A program made the position numbers and the translations under genes. Shown here piece by piece: positions 45,460 through 53,275 of a stretch of DNA of 55,333 nt. Source of the stretch: Elusimicrobiota bacterium (GTDB taxonomy: Bacteria > Elusimicrobiota > Elusimicrobia > Elusimicrobiales > UBA9959); assembly GCA_016207645.1 (NCBI GenBank), contig JACQPH010000012.1, positions 1-55,333 of the forward strand, in the 5' to 3' direction. Below the pieces are notes generated by a model. It was not told the DNA's origin and searched no databases. It saw only the letters and a list, made by a program, of their open reading frames with translations. Position 1 is the stretch's first letter, and each line of letters begins with the position of its first letter.

Positions 45460-45831
45460 GTGCTTAATAAAAAGAAAGTGTACCCGCTGCTGGCTGAGGA
45501 TAAGGACCGCGCTTATAATTACATAGCCAGATTAGCGCTGGAGCAGGTGAATTTCAAGGGTGCGGCGGTCAGGGTAATAATGACCGTAGATAAAAGCAAA
45601 TCCCGCCAGAGAGTCGTCGAGTTCAATAACTATATAATCAGCCAGATAAAATCGCTCATCGATCCGCTCGTGCCGCTGGATATTATCCATATAAATTCCC
45701 ACGAAAGCCCCGGGCTGCAGGCGGTGGACATGTTCGCATGGGGGATCTTCCGTAAATACGAGAAGGCGGACCTGGAATGGTTTAACGTCTTTAAGGCCCG
45801 GGTTTGCATGGACAGGTTTTATTTGCCCTAA
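45460..45831 (+). pseudogene. DUF3800 protein, C-terminal part only
   Basis: About 123 aa from a GTG. The end (HINSHESPGLQAVDMFAWGIFRKYEKADLEW) matches the conserved C-terminal SPGLQxAD region of DUF3800. The usual N-terminal half with a Y-x-DESG motif is missing. In frame it continues upstream to the NYN stop codon at 45439-45441 (REHHFVVLNKKK). It may be a truncated remnant, a short domain version translated by coupling, or the tail of a NYN-DUF3800 fusion interrupted by one stop. Confidence 0.6.
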
Positions 45832-45838
45832 AAAAGAA

Positions 45839-45929
45839 GAAGAGCGTGCCGAGCAGGCGTACCTCCAAGTTCTTAGCCACCATCCGGCGGGAAACACTTG
45901 GTCCACCTGCAACGGACTTACCGCTCTTC
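45839..45929. ncRNA. Folded RNA-like element downstream of DUF3800
   Basis: The ends pair perfectly: GAAGAGCG (45839-45846) with CGCTCTTC (45922-45929). Inside, GCAGG pairs with CCTGC and CCAAG with CTTGG, giving a nested stem with internal loops. Seen on the minus strand, the outer stem is followed by TTCTTTTTT, a terminator-like tail. Structured RNA motifs named for association with DUF3800 genes have been described in comparative RNA searches (DUF3800 motifs I onwards). The location and fold fit, but I cannot match a specific one or decide the strand. Confidence 0.45.
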
Positions 45930-45987
45930 ATAAATAGTATACCAGAGCCCTAATATCCCGTCAACGGCTATTTTATGGTGGGATAAT

Positions 45988-46091
45988 GGGCAGGTCCTGG
46001 ATTTTAGCATCGAAAGCGGAGCCGCCGGGGAAGGCTGGCGGTTTTGTTTTGTAGAATTACGCTATGGGAAACGACAATATCGCCGGCGATG
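45988..46091 (+). repeat. Terminator-bearing direct repeat, copy 1
   Basis: The left part (45988-46041) matches copy 2 at 47436; the right part (46021-46091) matches copy 3 at 48184, including the first codons of the HEAT gene. It contains the hairpin CCGCC..GGCGG followed by TTTTGTTTT. A TAGAAT box at 46052-46057 lies six bases before the HEAT gene ATG. Confidence 0.75.
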
Positions 46092-47377
46092 ATCTTCAAA
46101 AAGGCAGCGGGGGACTTTTCCCAGTGATATTTTTTGCGGTCCTGTTCGCGGGAACGCTCTCTTTCTGCGGCTGCTCATCCTTTGGGTCGAGATTGACCTC
46201 GGCGGATCACCAGGTCCGGGCCGCGGCCCTCAAGGAAATAAAGGACCTGGACGCCAAGTCGCGGGGAAAAGCGGCTTTGCGCATGGCCGGGATAGCGGGG
46301 AATAAAAAGTCCAAAGTACGGGATTACGCCCTGGACGCGCTGGAAGAACTTGGAGCTTCCTCCGTCGCCGCCGTCCCGCGGTTGATAAACGTTTTGAACG
46401 ATTATTCCGTCTCCTTCCGCGTCTCGCGCATACTCGGGAAACTCGAGCCAGCAACGCCTGAACTTGTGGCGGCGCTGAAAAATACTGATTTTGCGATCAC
46501 AAACGCGGTTCAGCAAATACTTGCCGCCCGGGGAGCCCGCATGGTCCCGGCTTTGGTCGCAGCCCTTGCGGGGGCGGACCCTCTTTTGAAAAAGAATATA
46601 GCTCAGACACTTGGTTATCTCGGCCCGGCCGCGAAAGAAGCGGTGCCGGCCCTGGTCCGACTAATTAAGGAGGACAACGGGGACGCGAAAATCTGGGCGG
46701 GCATGGCCCTCGGGAAAATAGGCGACCCGGCGGTCGACTGGCTGTTGAGCGCTTTAGATGCTCCCGACCCCGCTGTCCGCGCCGACGCGGCGAAGGTCTT
46801 GTCCGGGATGTTCCCGCCGCCGACCCGGACCATAAGCCGGCTGCTTGCCGCTATGAAAGATGAGAGCGTAGAAGTGCGGAGGCTCGCCGCCGACGCGGTC
46901 GCCGTTTACGCGCTGTCGTCACAGGAACCCCTGCCGGAGAATTCCATCGCGGTCCTTCTGCCTTTTTTAAAGGATACGGACGTTAAAATGCGCTATGCGG
47001 CGATCTCCATAATGGGGAGCTTCGCTTCCGGGAACAGCGAGGCGTTCGCCGCGCTTACGGCCGCGCTGGAAGACCCTGACGCGGAAAACCGCATTTGTGC
47101 CGCCGGCCAGTTAAAGAAACTCGGCGCGTCCGCACGGGAAGCGCTGCCCGCTCTCCTGAAATCGCTCAAAAGCGAAACGCGCTGCGTGCGCGCCTGGTCC
47201 GCCCTCGCGATCATAACCATCGAGCCCGCTCTTCAAAGCAGGACGGATGTGGCTGATTCATTGCAAAAGGCGGAGCGTGAAGCCTGCCTGCGGACTATGC
47301 CTCGCATCGAACCCCTCTCTATGGAGATCCTAAGGCCCGATACCGATGAAGCAGGAAACCTGAAGATGCCCGAATAA
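46064..47377 (+). CDS. HEAT-repeat protein, probably membrane-anchored or lipoprotein
   Basis: 437 aa. The N-terminus has an unusual polar start (MGNDNIAGDD) copied from the repeat element, then a hydrophobic segment (PVIFFAVLFAGTLSFCGC) with a possible lipidated Cys. The rest is about nine HEAT/PBS-lyase-type repeats (for example VPRLINVLNDYSV, AKIWAGMALGKIGDP, VRADAAKVLSG, ALPALLKSLKSET). Such proteins are binding scaffolds; no partner is evident. There is no ribosome site, and the TAGAAT box suggests a leaderless transcript. Confidence 0.85.
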   Translation: MGNDNIAGDDLQKGSGGLFPVIFFAVLFAGTLSFCGCSSFGSRLTSADHQVRAAALKEIKDLDAKSRGKAALRMAGIAGNKKSKVRDYALDALEELGASSVAAVPRLINVLNDYSVSFRVSRILGKLEPATPELVAALKNTDFAITNAVQQILAARGARMVPALVAALAGADPLLKKNIAQTLGYLGPAAKEAVPALVRLIKEDNGDAKIWAGMALGKIGDPAVDWLLSALDAPDPAVRADAAKVLSGMFPPPTRTISRLLAAMKDESVEVRRLAADAVAVYALSSQEPLPENSIAVLLPFLKDTDVKMRYAAISIMGSFASGNSEAFAALTAALEDPDAENRICAAGQLKKLGASAREALPALLKSLKSETRCVRAWSALAIITIEPALQSRTDVADSLQKAEREACLRTMPRIEPLSMEILRPDTDEAGNLKMPE

Positions 47378-47435
47378 GGCAGCCCTGCCCAAAACAACTT
47401 TAGGAAAATGCGGAGCAGAGAAAAAGGGGAAGGAG

Positions 47436-47494
47436 GGGCAGGTCGTGGATCTTAGCATTGAACGCGATGCCGCCGGGGAAGCCTGGCGGTCTTA
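47436..47494 (+). repeat. Terminator-bearing direct repeat, copy 2
   Basis: GGGCAGGTCGTGGATCTTAG onward repeats copy 1 with few changes through the CCGCCGGGG..CCTGGCGG hairpin, then diverges (TCTTATTTTTTGG). It follows the HEAT gene stop and likely terminates it. Confidence 0.7.
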
Positions 47495-47567
47495 TTTTTT
47501 GGTATTTCAATCCCGACAGGCCCTTGTCGGGTTCGTCTGCTATGCTATTTCTGGTCAAGGAGGGCTT

Positions 47568-48092
47568 ATGCTGTTACCGGAAAAACAGGACGAAGATCCG
47601 GAAATAGAAGAGATGATATTCATTCTCAGGGGACACAGGGTAATGATCGATAGGGACCTTGCGCGCCTCTACGGCGTTGAGACCAAATATCTTAACCGCC
47701 AGGTCAGGAGAAACTACAAACGGTTCCCGGAGGAATTCGTATTCCAGCTGTCAAAGAAGGAGGCCGGGGAACTGGTGACAAATTGGCACCGGTTCAAATC
47801 CATCAAGCACTCCTCCGTGCTCCCGACGGCATTCACTGAGCACGGAGTCGGGATGCTTGCGGGGGTCCTTAATAGCGAACAGGCCGTCCAGATGAGCGTG
47901 AGGATAATCAAAGAGTTCGTAAGGCTAAGGCGCTTAGTGTATCAGCACAGAGAGCTGGCCAGGCGGCTGGCGCAGCTTGAACGAAAGATCGTGTCCCATG
48001 ACGAAAACATCAACGGTCTGCTGGAGGCCATGCACAGAATTATCGACGAACCGTTTGGAGCAAAACGAAAGATAGGATTCACTCCGGATTGA
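47568..48092 (+). CDS. ORF6N-domain protein
   Basis: 174 aa from the ATG at 47568 with a strong AAGGAGGG site. Residues 15-105 are an ORF6N domain (RGHRVMIDRDLARLYGVETK, NRQVRRN, RFPEEFVFQLSKKE), a DNA-binding-type domain common in phages and mobile elements. A coiled-coil-like C-terminus (LAQLERKIVSHDENINGLL) follows. It stands alone between repeat copies 2 and 3, consistent with insertion as a cassette. Confidence 0.9.
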   Translation: MLLPEKQDEDPEIEEMIFILRGHRVMIDRDLARLYGVETKYLNRQVRRNYKRFPEEFVFQLSKKEAGELVTNWHRFKSIKHSSVLPTAFTEHGVGMLAGVLNSEQAVQMSVRIIKEFVRLRRLVYQHRELARRLAQLERKIVSHDENINGLLEAMHRIIDEPFGAKRKIGFTPD

Positions 48093-48183
48093 ATGGAAAA
48101 GGGAAAGGCAGGCCTTTTGCCGGATAAAACCTTAGGGATACGGGACGCTGAATGCAAAATTACCGTTTATGTGGTAACTTCAA

Positions 48184-48254
48184 GCCGCCGGGGAAGCCTG
48201 GCGGTTTTGTTTTGTAGAATACCACTATGGGAAACGACAATATTGCCAACGATG
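48184..48254 (+). repeat. Terminator-bearing direct repeat, copy 3
   Basis: About 71 bp nearly identical to 46021-46091, including the terminator stem CCGCCGGG..CCTGGCGG with TTTTGTTTT, the TAGAAT box (48215-48220) and the codons for MGNDNIA. It terminates the ORF6N gene. Confidence 0.8.
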
Positions 48255-48307
48255 TTTCCAACCGCACCGCCACTGACCTGAAGAGCCGCAGTCGCCGCCG
48301 GCGCTGA
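48227..48307 (+). CDS. 26-residue leader peptide born from the repeat
   Basis: ATG at 48227 to TGA at 48307. The first residues (MGNDNIAND) match the N-terminus of the HEAT protein, while the end is Arg-rich. It stops three bases before the next ATG (48311), which has no ribosome site, so translation coupling is plausible. A TAGAAT box lies six bases upstream of its start. Confidence 0.4.
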   Translation: MGNDNIANDVSNRTATDLKSRSRRRR

Positions 48308-48310
48308 CCT

Positions 48311-49285
48311 ATGGCCGCCAAGCGCAAAAAGCCGCTGACCGGGCTGAAGGCCAAAGCCGAGTCCTTCATGGAGCGTACAGGTTACGCCGTTCTCGGCTTC
48401 GCGGCGGTGCTCGGTACGCCGGCCTTCCTGTACATGGTTTATTTCACCGGGCCCTCGGCGCCCGGGGACCTGGTGGAGGCGCGCGGCAGGGTGGCCTCCC
48501 TGCGCGTGGTGGAGACCAGGACCACCAAGGACAACCCGCGCGTCTACCTGGAACTGCAAGTGGAAGGGCTGGCCGTGCCGCTGCAGTTCCATCCCCCGCA
48601 TTTCGACCCCGAAGACCCCGCCGCGCCGCTTAAGGCGCCTGCCCTCGCCGCGCCGGCCGGGCTGGAGGCGGCGGCGCACGTGGCCAGGAGCGACGAGGCC
48701 TCGCTGCGCAAAGCTCCGTTCTACGCCCCGCACCGCTGGGTGCAGGCCTATTCGCTGGAGATAGGCGGCAAGACCTACCTTTCACTGGAGGACGGGCTGA
48801 AGGCGACCCGCGCCACGGGCCGGATGTTCCTGTATATGGCCAACGGCTTCGTGGCCTTGATAGGCGGATTGATACTCTTCGTCCTGGTCTTCGGGCTGGA
48901 GACCTACCGGCTGGGGGCCGGGCTGCGGAGCAAAGGCCTGCCGACGGAGCTGCCCGGCACCGAGGGGCCGGCGGCCGAGAGCGCCTCGTCGTTCTACTAT
49001 ATCCTCATCCCCCTGCTGCTCTTCCTCAATCTCCCGGCGCTGGCTTCGCCCAAGGTCTGGGCCTGGAATTTCGACGGCAGGTTCTGGCTGGTCTTCGCCG
49101 CCGCGGCGGCCGCCCTGCAGGCGCTGTTCTATTTCCACCACCGGCGTTACCTGAGCATCATAGACTCCAAGCCGCGCCTGTACGGCGACCCGCCCGGCGG
49201 CTTCTTCGCCTACCTGGTGCTGACACTCCTTCTGCTGCTCATGCTGACCCCCATTCTACAGTTTGCGCGCGTTATGGTAGACTGA
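48311..49285 (+). CDS. Membrane protein of unknown function
   Basis: 324 aa. One N-terminal helix (about 24-44), a soluble domain of about 120 residues rich in beta strands and containing VARSDEASLRKAPFYAPHRW, then four helices (about 172-196, 227-245, 257-273, 295-318). I do not recognise the family. The layout recalls proteins with an extracytoplasmic sensory or binding domain. It lacks a ribosome site and probably depends on the short upstream ORF. Confidence 0.75.
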   Translation: MAAKRKKPLTGLKAKAESFMERTGYAVLGFAAVLGTPAFLYMVYFTGPSAPGDLVEARGRVASLRVVETRTTKDNPRVYLELQVEGLAVPLQFHPPHFDPEDPAAPLKAPALAAPAGLEAAAHVARSDEASLRKAPFYAPHRWVQAYSLEIGGKTYLSLEDGLKATRATGRMFLYMANGFVALIGGLILFVLVFGLETYRLGAGLRSKGLPTELPGTEGPAAESASSFYYILIPLLLFLNLPALASPKVWAWNFDGRFWLVFAAAAAALQALFYFHHRRYLSIIDSKPRLYGDPPGGFFAYLVLTLLLLLMLTPILQFARVMVD

Positions 49286-49315
49286 GTGCGGGGGAAGCCG
49301 GCAGGAGCTCCGGTT

Positions 49316-50047
49316 ATGAAAATTAAGGTTTCATTGATGCTTTTCTGCCTTGCGCCCGTCCTCGCCGGCCTGGCTGGGGCCGGGAACTGGACGGTGGAGA
49401 TGAAGGCCGTCAACGGCAGAGTGTCTTATGCTTACGCTCAGGCGCTCTCCGTGGGGAAACAGGCGACTTATGCCGGCAAGGCCCGCGTGCGCGGCGGGGG
49501 GCCGGCCCGCGAAATAATTTTTAATTCTTTTCTCAATCCCGACGAGGAAGGGCTCTTCAGGCTGGATTACCAGGCGGAGGTGGCCGGGGAGCAGCGGGCC
49601 CGTCCTCCTTTCCAGGCGGCGGGCAAGGTGCTGCTGCGCCCGGGCAAGCCGGTGCTGGCCGCCGAGGCCGGAGGCTGGAAATTCATCGTGGAGCTCAAAG
49701 GCACGGCCGAAGAGGAAAGCCGGAAGGAAAGGTCCGGGACCATCGAGACCGTCCTGAAGTGCGGCAGGGTCTCTTACCCCGCCAAATTCGTCTACCTGCC
49801 CGACGAGCAGTACAGCGCCGTGCTTTTCACCCAGTCGGGCGACACGGTGACCAAGTTCATGGTCGGCCTCCTGCCCAAAAGCCCCGGCATGGACGGGACT
49901 TTCCTGCTGCAATACACCCTGCAGCTCAAAGAGGGCGGCGAAACCCTGGCCGAAGGCGACGGCGAACTGATCCTGGCCCCGGGCGACGGCAAACACACCG
50001 CCTCAGCCGGCAAGGACTGCGTCTTCTCGGCGAAAGCCATTCGATAA
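49316..50047 (+). CDS. Secreted protein of unknown function
   Basis: 243 aa from the ATG at 49316, with a signal peptide (MKIKVSLMLFCLAPVLAGLAGA). The mature part is mostly beta strand with charged loops (GTAEEESRKERSGTIETVL). No known domain is recognised. It follows the membrane protein by 30 bases. Confidence 0.7.
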   Translation: MKIKVSLMLFCLAPVLAGLAGAGNWTVEMKAVNGRVSYAYAQALSVGKQATYAGKARVRGGGPAREIIFNSFLNPDEEGLFRLDYQAEVAGEQRARPPFQAAGKVLLRPGKPVLAAEAGGWKFIVELKGTAEEESRKERSGTIETVLKCGRVSYPAKFVYLPDEQYSAVLFTQSGDTVTKFMVGLLPKSPGMDGTFLLQYTLQLKEGGETLAEGDGELILAPGDGKHTASAGKDCVFSAKAIR

Positions 50048-50147
50048 AGGGAGGCGGAAGCCTTAATACCCGTGGCGGCCAATGGCTGCCCTTTATTTTT
50101 CCGGAAAGATTACGGCGGCCCGGTTGTATATAATATCGGGAGGAGAC

Positions 50148-50732
50148 ATGGACCAAACCGATATGCAGATAATCGACCGGGTGCTGGCCGGGGACACCGA
50201 CGCCTTCGCGGAGATAGTGGCCCGCTACCAGCGGCGGCTCTACGACCTGTCCCTGCGCCTGCTGGGCGACCCCGCCGAGGCCGAGGATATAGCGCAGACC
50301 GCCTTCATAAAGATGTTCTCGTCTTTGCCTTCCTATAAGAGGGAGCTGGCTTTCGGCAACTGGGCCTATACCATAACGTTGAACCTGGCCAGGAACCGCC
50401 TCAAGCGCAGGGCTATCATCAGTTTCCTGCCTTTCTGGTCTGGCGGCGAAGAGGAGGACCCCGTTATAGAACCAGTCGAGGCAGGGGGGGACCCTCCCTC
50501 CAGGCTCGCCTCGCGCGACCTGCGCTCGGCGCTGGATGGCGCCATGGCGGCCCTGCCGCCGGACCTAAAGGAAGCCTTTGTGCTGTTCCACCTGCATAAG
50601 GTCCCGGCCAGGGATATAGCCGAGACGCTGGGCGTGACGCCCAATGCCGTGAGCCTGCGCCTCTTCAAAGCGCGCGAGCGCCTGATGAACGCGCTTTCGC
50701 CGGCCTACCCGGAGCTGAAGGAGGGAATATGA
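50148..50732 (+). CDS. ECF-type RNA polymerase sigma factor (RpoE-like)
   Basis: 194 aa from the ATG at 50148 (GGAGGAGA upstream). Sigma region 2 (FAEIVARYQRRLYDLSLRLLG, DIAQTAFIKMF, NWAYTITLNLARN) and region 4 (LPPDLKEAFVLFHLHKVPARDIAETLG) are both present. The next gene overlaps by four bases and looks like its anti-sigma partner. A TATAAT box lies at 50129-50134. The regulon is unknown. Confidence 0.92.
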   Translation: MDQTDMQIIDRVLAGDTDAFAEIVARYQRRLYDLSLRLLGDPAEAEDIAQTAFIKMFSSLPSYKRELAFGNWAYTITLNLARNRLKRRAIISFLPFWSGGEEEDPVIEPVEAGGDPPSRLASRDLRSALDGAMAALPPDLKEAFVLFHLHKVPARDIAETLGVTPNAVSLRLFKARERLMNALSPAYPELKEGI

Positions 50733-51307
50733 ACGACGCTGAACTGGAAAAGAAATTCGACGCGGCCTGCGCCAGCCTGGAGCTTAAGGATTGCCGCGAC
50801 CTGCGCCCGGCCGTGATGTCCGCCATACGCGGCGGGCAGCCGCGCCCTTCCCGGTCCCTGTGGGCGGCCGGTTTCGCGGCGGCGGCCGTGGTGGTGGTCC
50901 TGTCCATCCCCGGCGCCTCGCAGAGCATCATAAACGGCATTAAGCGCATCTTCTCCAGCGAGTACGCGGTGAAGATAGGCGGCCGGCCCGAGGTGAAGGG
51001 CACGCTGATCTCGGCCGACGGCGAGACCAGCGAGATACGCGCCGGCGACCTGCTGCTGCAGGTGCGCGTGACCTCCGTGGACGAGGCCAGGGCCAAAATA
51101 CAGCTTACCGTGTCTTGCGAAGTCCGCACGGCCAAAGGCCTGGAGCGGAAGATCCTTTCGAAGCCGACCATCCTTACCATGAAAGGCAAGTCCGCCGAGA
51201 TCATGGTGAGCGATAATAAGGGCGAGCCGGTATATAGGTTCAAAATGGTCCCGGTGGAAAAGGTTGGCGGCTATTCCGGCTCCCTGGAGCCGGTGAAAGA
51301 CAAGTGA
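50729..51307 (+). CDS. Putative membrane anti-sigma factor
   Basis: 192 aa. The N-terminal 40 residues are cytoplasmic and helical, one transmembrane helix spans about 44-61, and an extracytoplasmic domain of about 130 residues follows (EIRAGDLLLQVRVTSVDEARAKIQL). It has no zinc-type HxxxCxxC motif. The four-base overlap with the sigma gene is the main evidence for the role. Confidence 0.7.
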   Translation: MNDAELEKKFDAACASLELKDCRDLRPAVMSAIRGGQPRPSRSLWAAGFAAAAVVVVLSIPGASQSIINGIKRIFSSEYAVKIGGRPEVKGTLISADGETSEIRAGDLLLQVRVTSVDEARAKIQLTVSCEVRTAKGLERKILSKPTILTMKGKSAEIMVSDNKGEPVYRFKMVPVEKVGGYSGSLEPVKDK

Positions 51308-51341
51308 AGCGACAGAGAGGTCGAACCAGCGTTGCGCCAGA

Positions 51342-51407
51342 CCGCCGGGAACCCCGCACTTTGTCCAAAGCGCCAAAGTGCGGAGCGAGAGCCCGGCGGT
51401 TTTGTTT
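51342..51407 (+). terminator. Strong intrinsic terminator after the sigma/anti-sigma operon
   Basis: Two nested stems, CCGCCGGG/CCCGGCGG (51342-51349, 51392-51399) and CCGCACTTTG/CAAAGTGCGG (51354-51363, 51374-51383), followed by TTTTGTTTTGG. The CCGCCGGG..GGCGGTTTTGTTTT layout resembles the terminators in the repeats at 46 and 48 kb. Confidence 0.85.
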
Positions 51408-51462
51408 TGGGGGCGGGAAAAGGTAGTATTTTCATTGTAGAGGCGGATTTGGGAACTAACTG

Positions 51463-53232
51463 ATGGAATCCAACCTGACTCAAGTGCTCGCCGTCTGGAA
51501 CTCGCCGGAGCTGCAGACTTTGGTGAAGCCTTTGCGGATACTGAGCAGCATCAGCGCCATGTTCTGGATGCTGGAGCGGCTGGCTAAATTGCTCATGGCC
51601 GTGCTCAAGAAGCTGCTGTTCGAGGAGGTCAGCGCCCTGCTGAGCGTGGTCTACGCCATAGCCCTCTCCGTCGTTTACGCGGCCATGATGTTCTACACGG
51701 CCCTGCAGGGGACTTGGCATCCCTCCCTGCTCTGGCGCGAGGCCTGCGGTTTCGGCTTCATGTACGTCATGCTCGGGGTGACTTTTACCGACCTCTCCAC
51801 CAAGCGGCTCAAGCCTTACACCGCGCCGGCCTTTTTTTTCGGGGTCTGCGCTTTCCTCTTTTTCGTCAGGGCCCCCGGCCTGGCCCGCCATCCCGGCCTG
51901 GTGGAGTTCCACCGCGTGCTGGAGCTCTTCGCGGCCGGCGGCTGGGGGAACGTGATGACCGGGCTGACCGTGCTGGTCATGACCGGGTCGCTCGTCGCCA
52001 TGACGGCCTCCGGTATCGCTTTCGGGCTGAGCCCGCTGCTGTACCGGTTGCGCCTCATCAAGCAGCTGCCGGTCCATTTCGATTTCAGCAGGCCCGGCGA
52101 GGAAGGCGGGGCGGGCCGCAGCCACGCTGCGGCGCCTTCCCTGGCCCGCTCCTGGTTTATCCTCACCCTGCTCGTCGGCGGGGCCGGCATGCTGTTCTAC
52201 TGGTGGCCCAAGGTGCGCGCGGCCGGCGAGGCCGCCGCCCCGGCCCTGCAGAGCAAGGCCCAGTCCCCGGAGGCCGCCGCGGCGGCCGCCAAGCTCCGGC
52301 GCGTGCTGCCGGCAGTATCTTTCAGCGCTGTAAGCGCTTTGCCGAAACACGGGACCATGGCCGATTTCGCCGCGCCGGTTTTCCGCGGCCTGCTCGCGGC
52401 GCCGCGTGAAGCGGACCGCTGGCTGGCCGCCGCCGCCCTCGACCGCCTCGACCCGAACTTCCGCATTTCGCGGGAAGAGCTCTTCCGCTCCACGGCCCCG
52501 TCCGTGCTGCCCTGCGCCTGGAAGGGGCGCTCCTTCGACCTGCTGATGCTGCCCCTGCCTGACGACGACCCGGATAAGACCCGCACTTTCTGGCTGGCCG
52601 ACGGCCGCGGCTTGCATTTTACCGGCGTGGGCCCGGGGGAAATGCGGGAAGTGGCCGGTTCCAGCGGTTGCGCTGTGGCCGCTTTCCCTTCCAGGGACGG
52701 CTCCCTGCTGCTGGCTTTCACCGAGGCGCCGCAGGAGCCCGGCGCCGCCGTTCAGCTCTGGCTGTCGGCCTATGACCCGAAGCGGCGCGAGGTCATAGCT
52801 TCCGCGCGCGCAGGGGCCAGCGCTTCGGGGGATTTCGCTCTTGCCGCCGCCGGCGAGGGGCTGGTTTTCATCGACGCGCCGGTGAGCTCGGCCGCAGCCG
52901 CCTGCAGCGGGAATTGCGGCATGGTGCTGGGCGCGCAGGCCCTGTCCATGACCACCGAGCCGCTCGCCGAATACCGCGGCGCTCTGGTGGACGGCGGCGC
53001 TATAAAGATCATGCCGCTCTCGGACCTGACCTTCGAGCACAGCGGCTTGGAGGGGAACTACAGGTCCCTGGGGATCTTCGAGGCGAATTTTCGTTTCGAC
53101 CCGGCGGCCGGCTTCCTGAACCGCTGGTACCGCCTGGCCAGGCTCGCCGACGGCCGCAACTGCGTCAGCGTGGCCCTGGACCCAGCCCTCCCCGGCGTAC
53201 AGGAGTCTGTCGCCTGGGCCTGCGCCCGCTGA
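51463..53232 (+). CDS. Large membrane protein of unknown function
   Basis: 589 aa. Five or six transmembrane helices in the first 250 residues (for example about 57-79, 90-108, 120-135, 160-190, 226-246), then a 330-residue soluble domain with many beta-strand-like stretches (SFDLLMLPLPDD, GSLLLAFTEAP, AVQLWLSAYDP). No known family is recognised. It is transcribed alone after a strong terminator and 15 bases before the run into the response regulator region. Confidence 0.75.
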   Translation: MESNLTQVLAVWNSPELQTLVKPLRILSSISAMFWMLERLAKLLMAVLKKLLFEEVSALLSVVYAIALSVVYAAMMFYTALQGTWHPSLLWREACGFGFMYVMLGVTFTDLSTKRLKPYTAPAFFFGVCAFLFFVRAPGLARHPGLVEFHRVLELFAAGGWGNVMTGLTVLVMTGSLVAMTASGIAFGLSPLLYRLRLIKQLPVHFDFSRPGEEGGAGRSHAAAPSLARSWFILTLLVGGAGMLFYWWPKVRAAGEAAAPALQSKAQSPEAAAAAAKLRRVLPAVSFSAVSALPKHGTMADFAAPVFRGLLAAPREADRWLAAAALDRLDPNFRISREELFRSTAPSVLPCAWKGRSFDLLMLPLPDDDPDKTRTFWLADGRGLHFTGVGPGEMREVAGSSGCAVAAFPSRDGSLLLAFTEAPQEPGAAVQLWLSAYDPKRREVIASARAGASASGDFALAAAGEGLVFIDAPVSSAAAACSGNCGMVLGAQALSMTTEPLAEYRGALVDGGAIKIMPLSDLTFEHSGLEGNYRSLGIFEANFRFDPAAGFLNRWYRLARLADGRNCVSVALDPALPGVQESVAWACAR

Positions 53233-53275
53233 ACCCCGGGCCGGGAAAGAGTTATAATGTAAAGACGGTTTGGGT

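Noticed and set aside
45988-48254. Integron cassette array
   Set aside because: The repeats sit between single genes, but I could not see the 7-base attC core sites or a paired R/L box structure, and no integrase is in the window. Kept only as a cassette-like observation.
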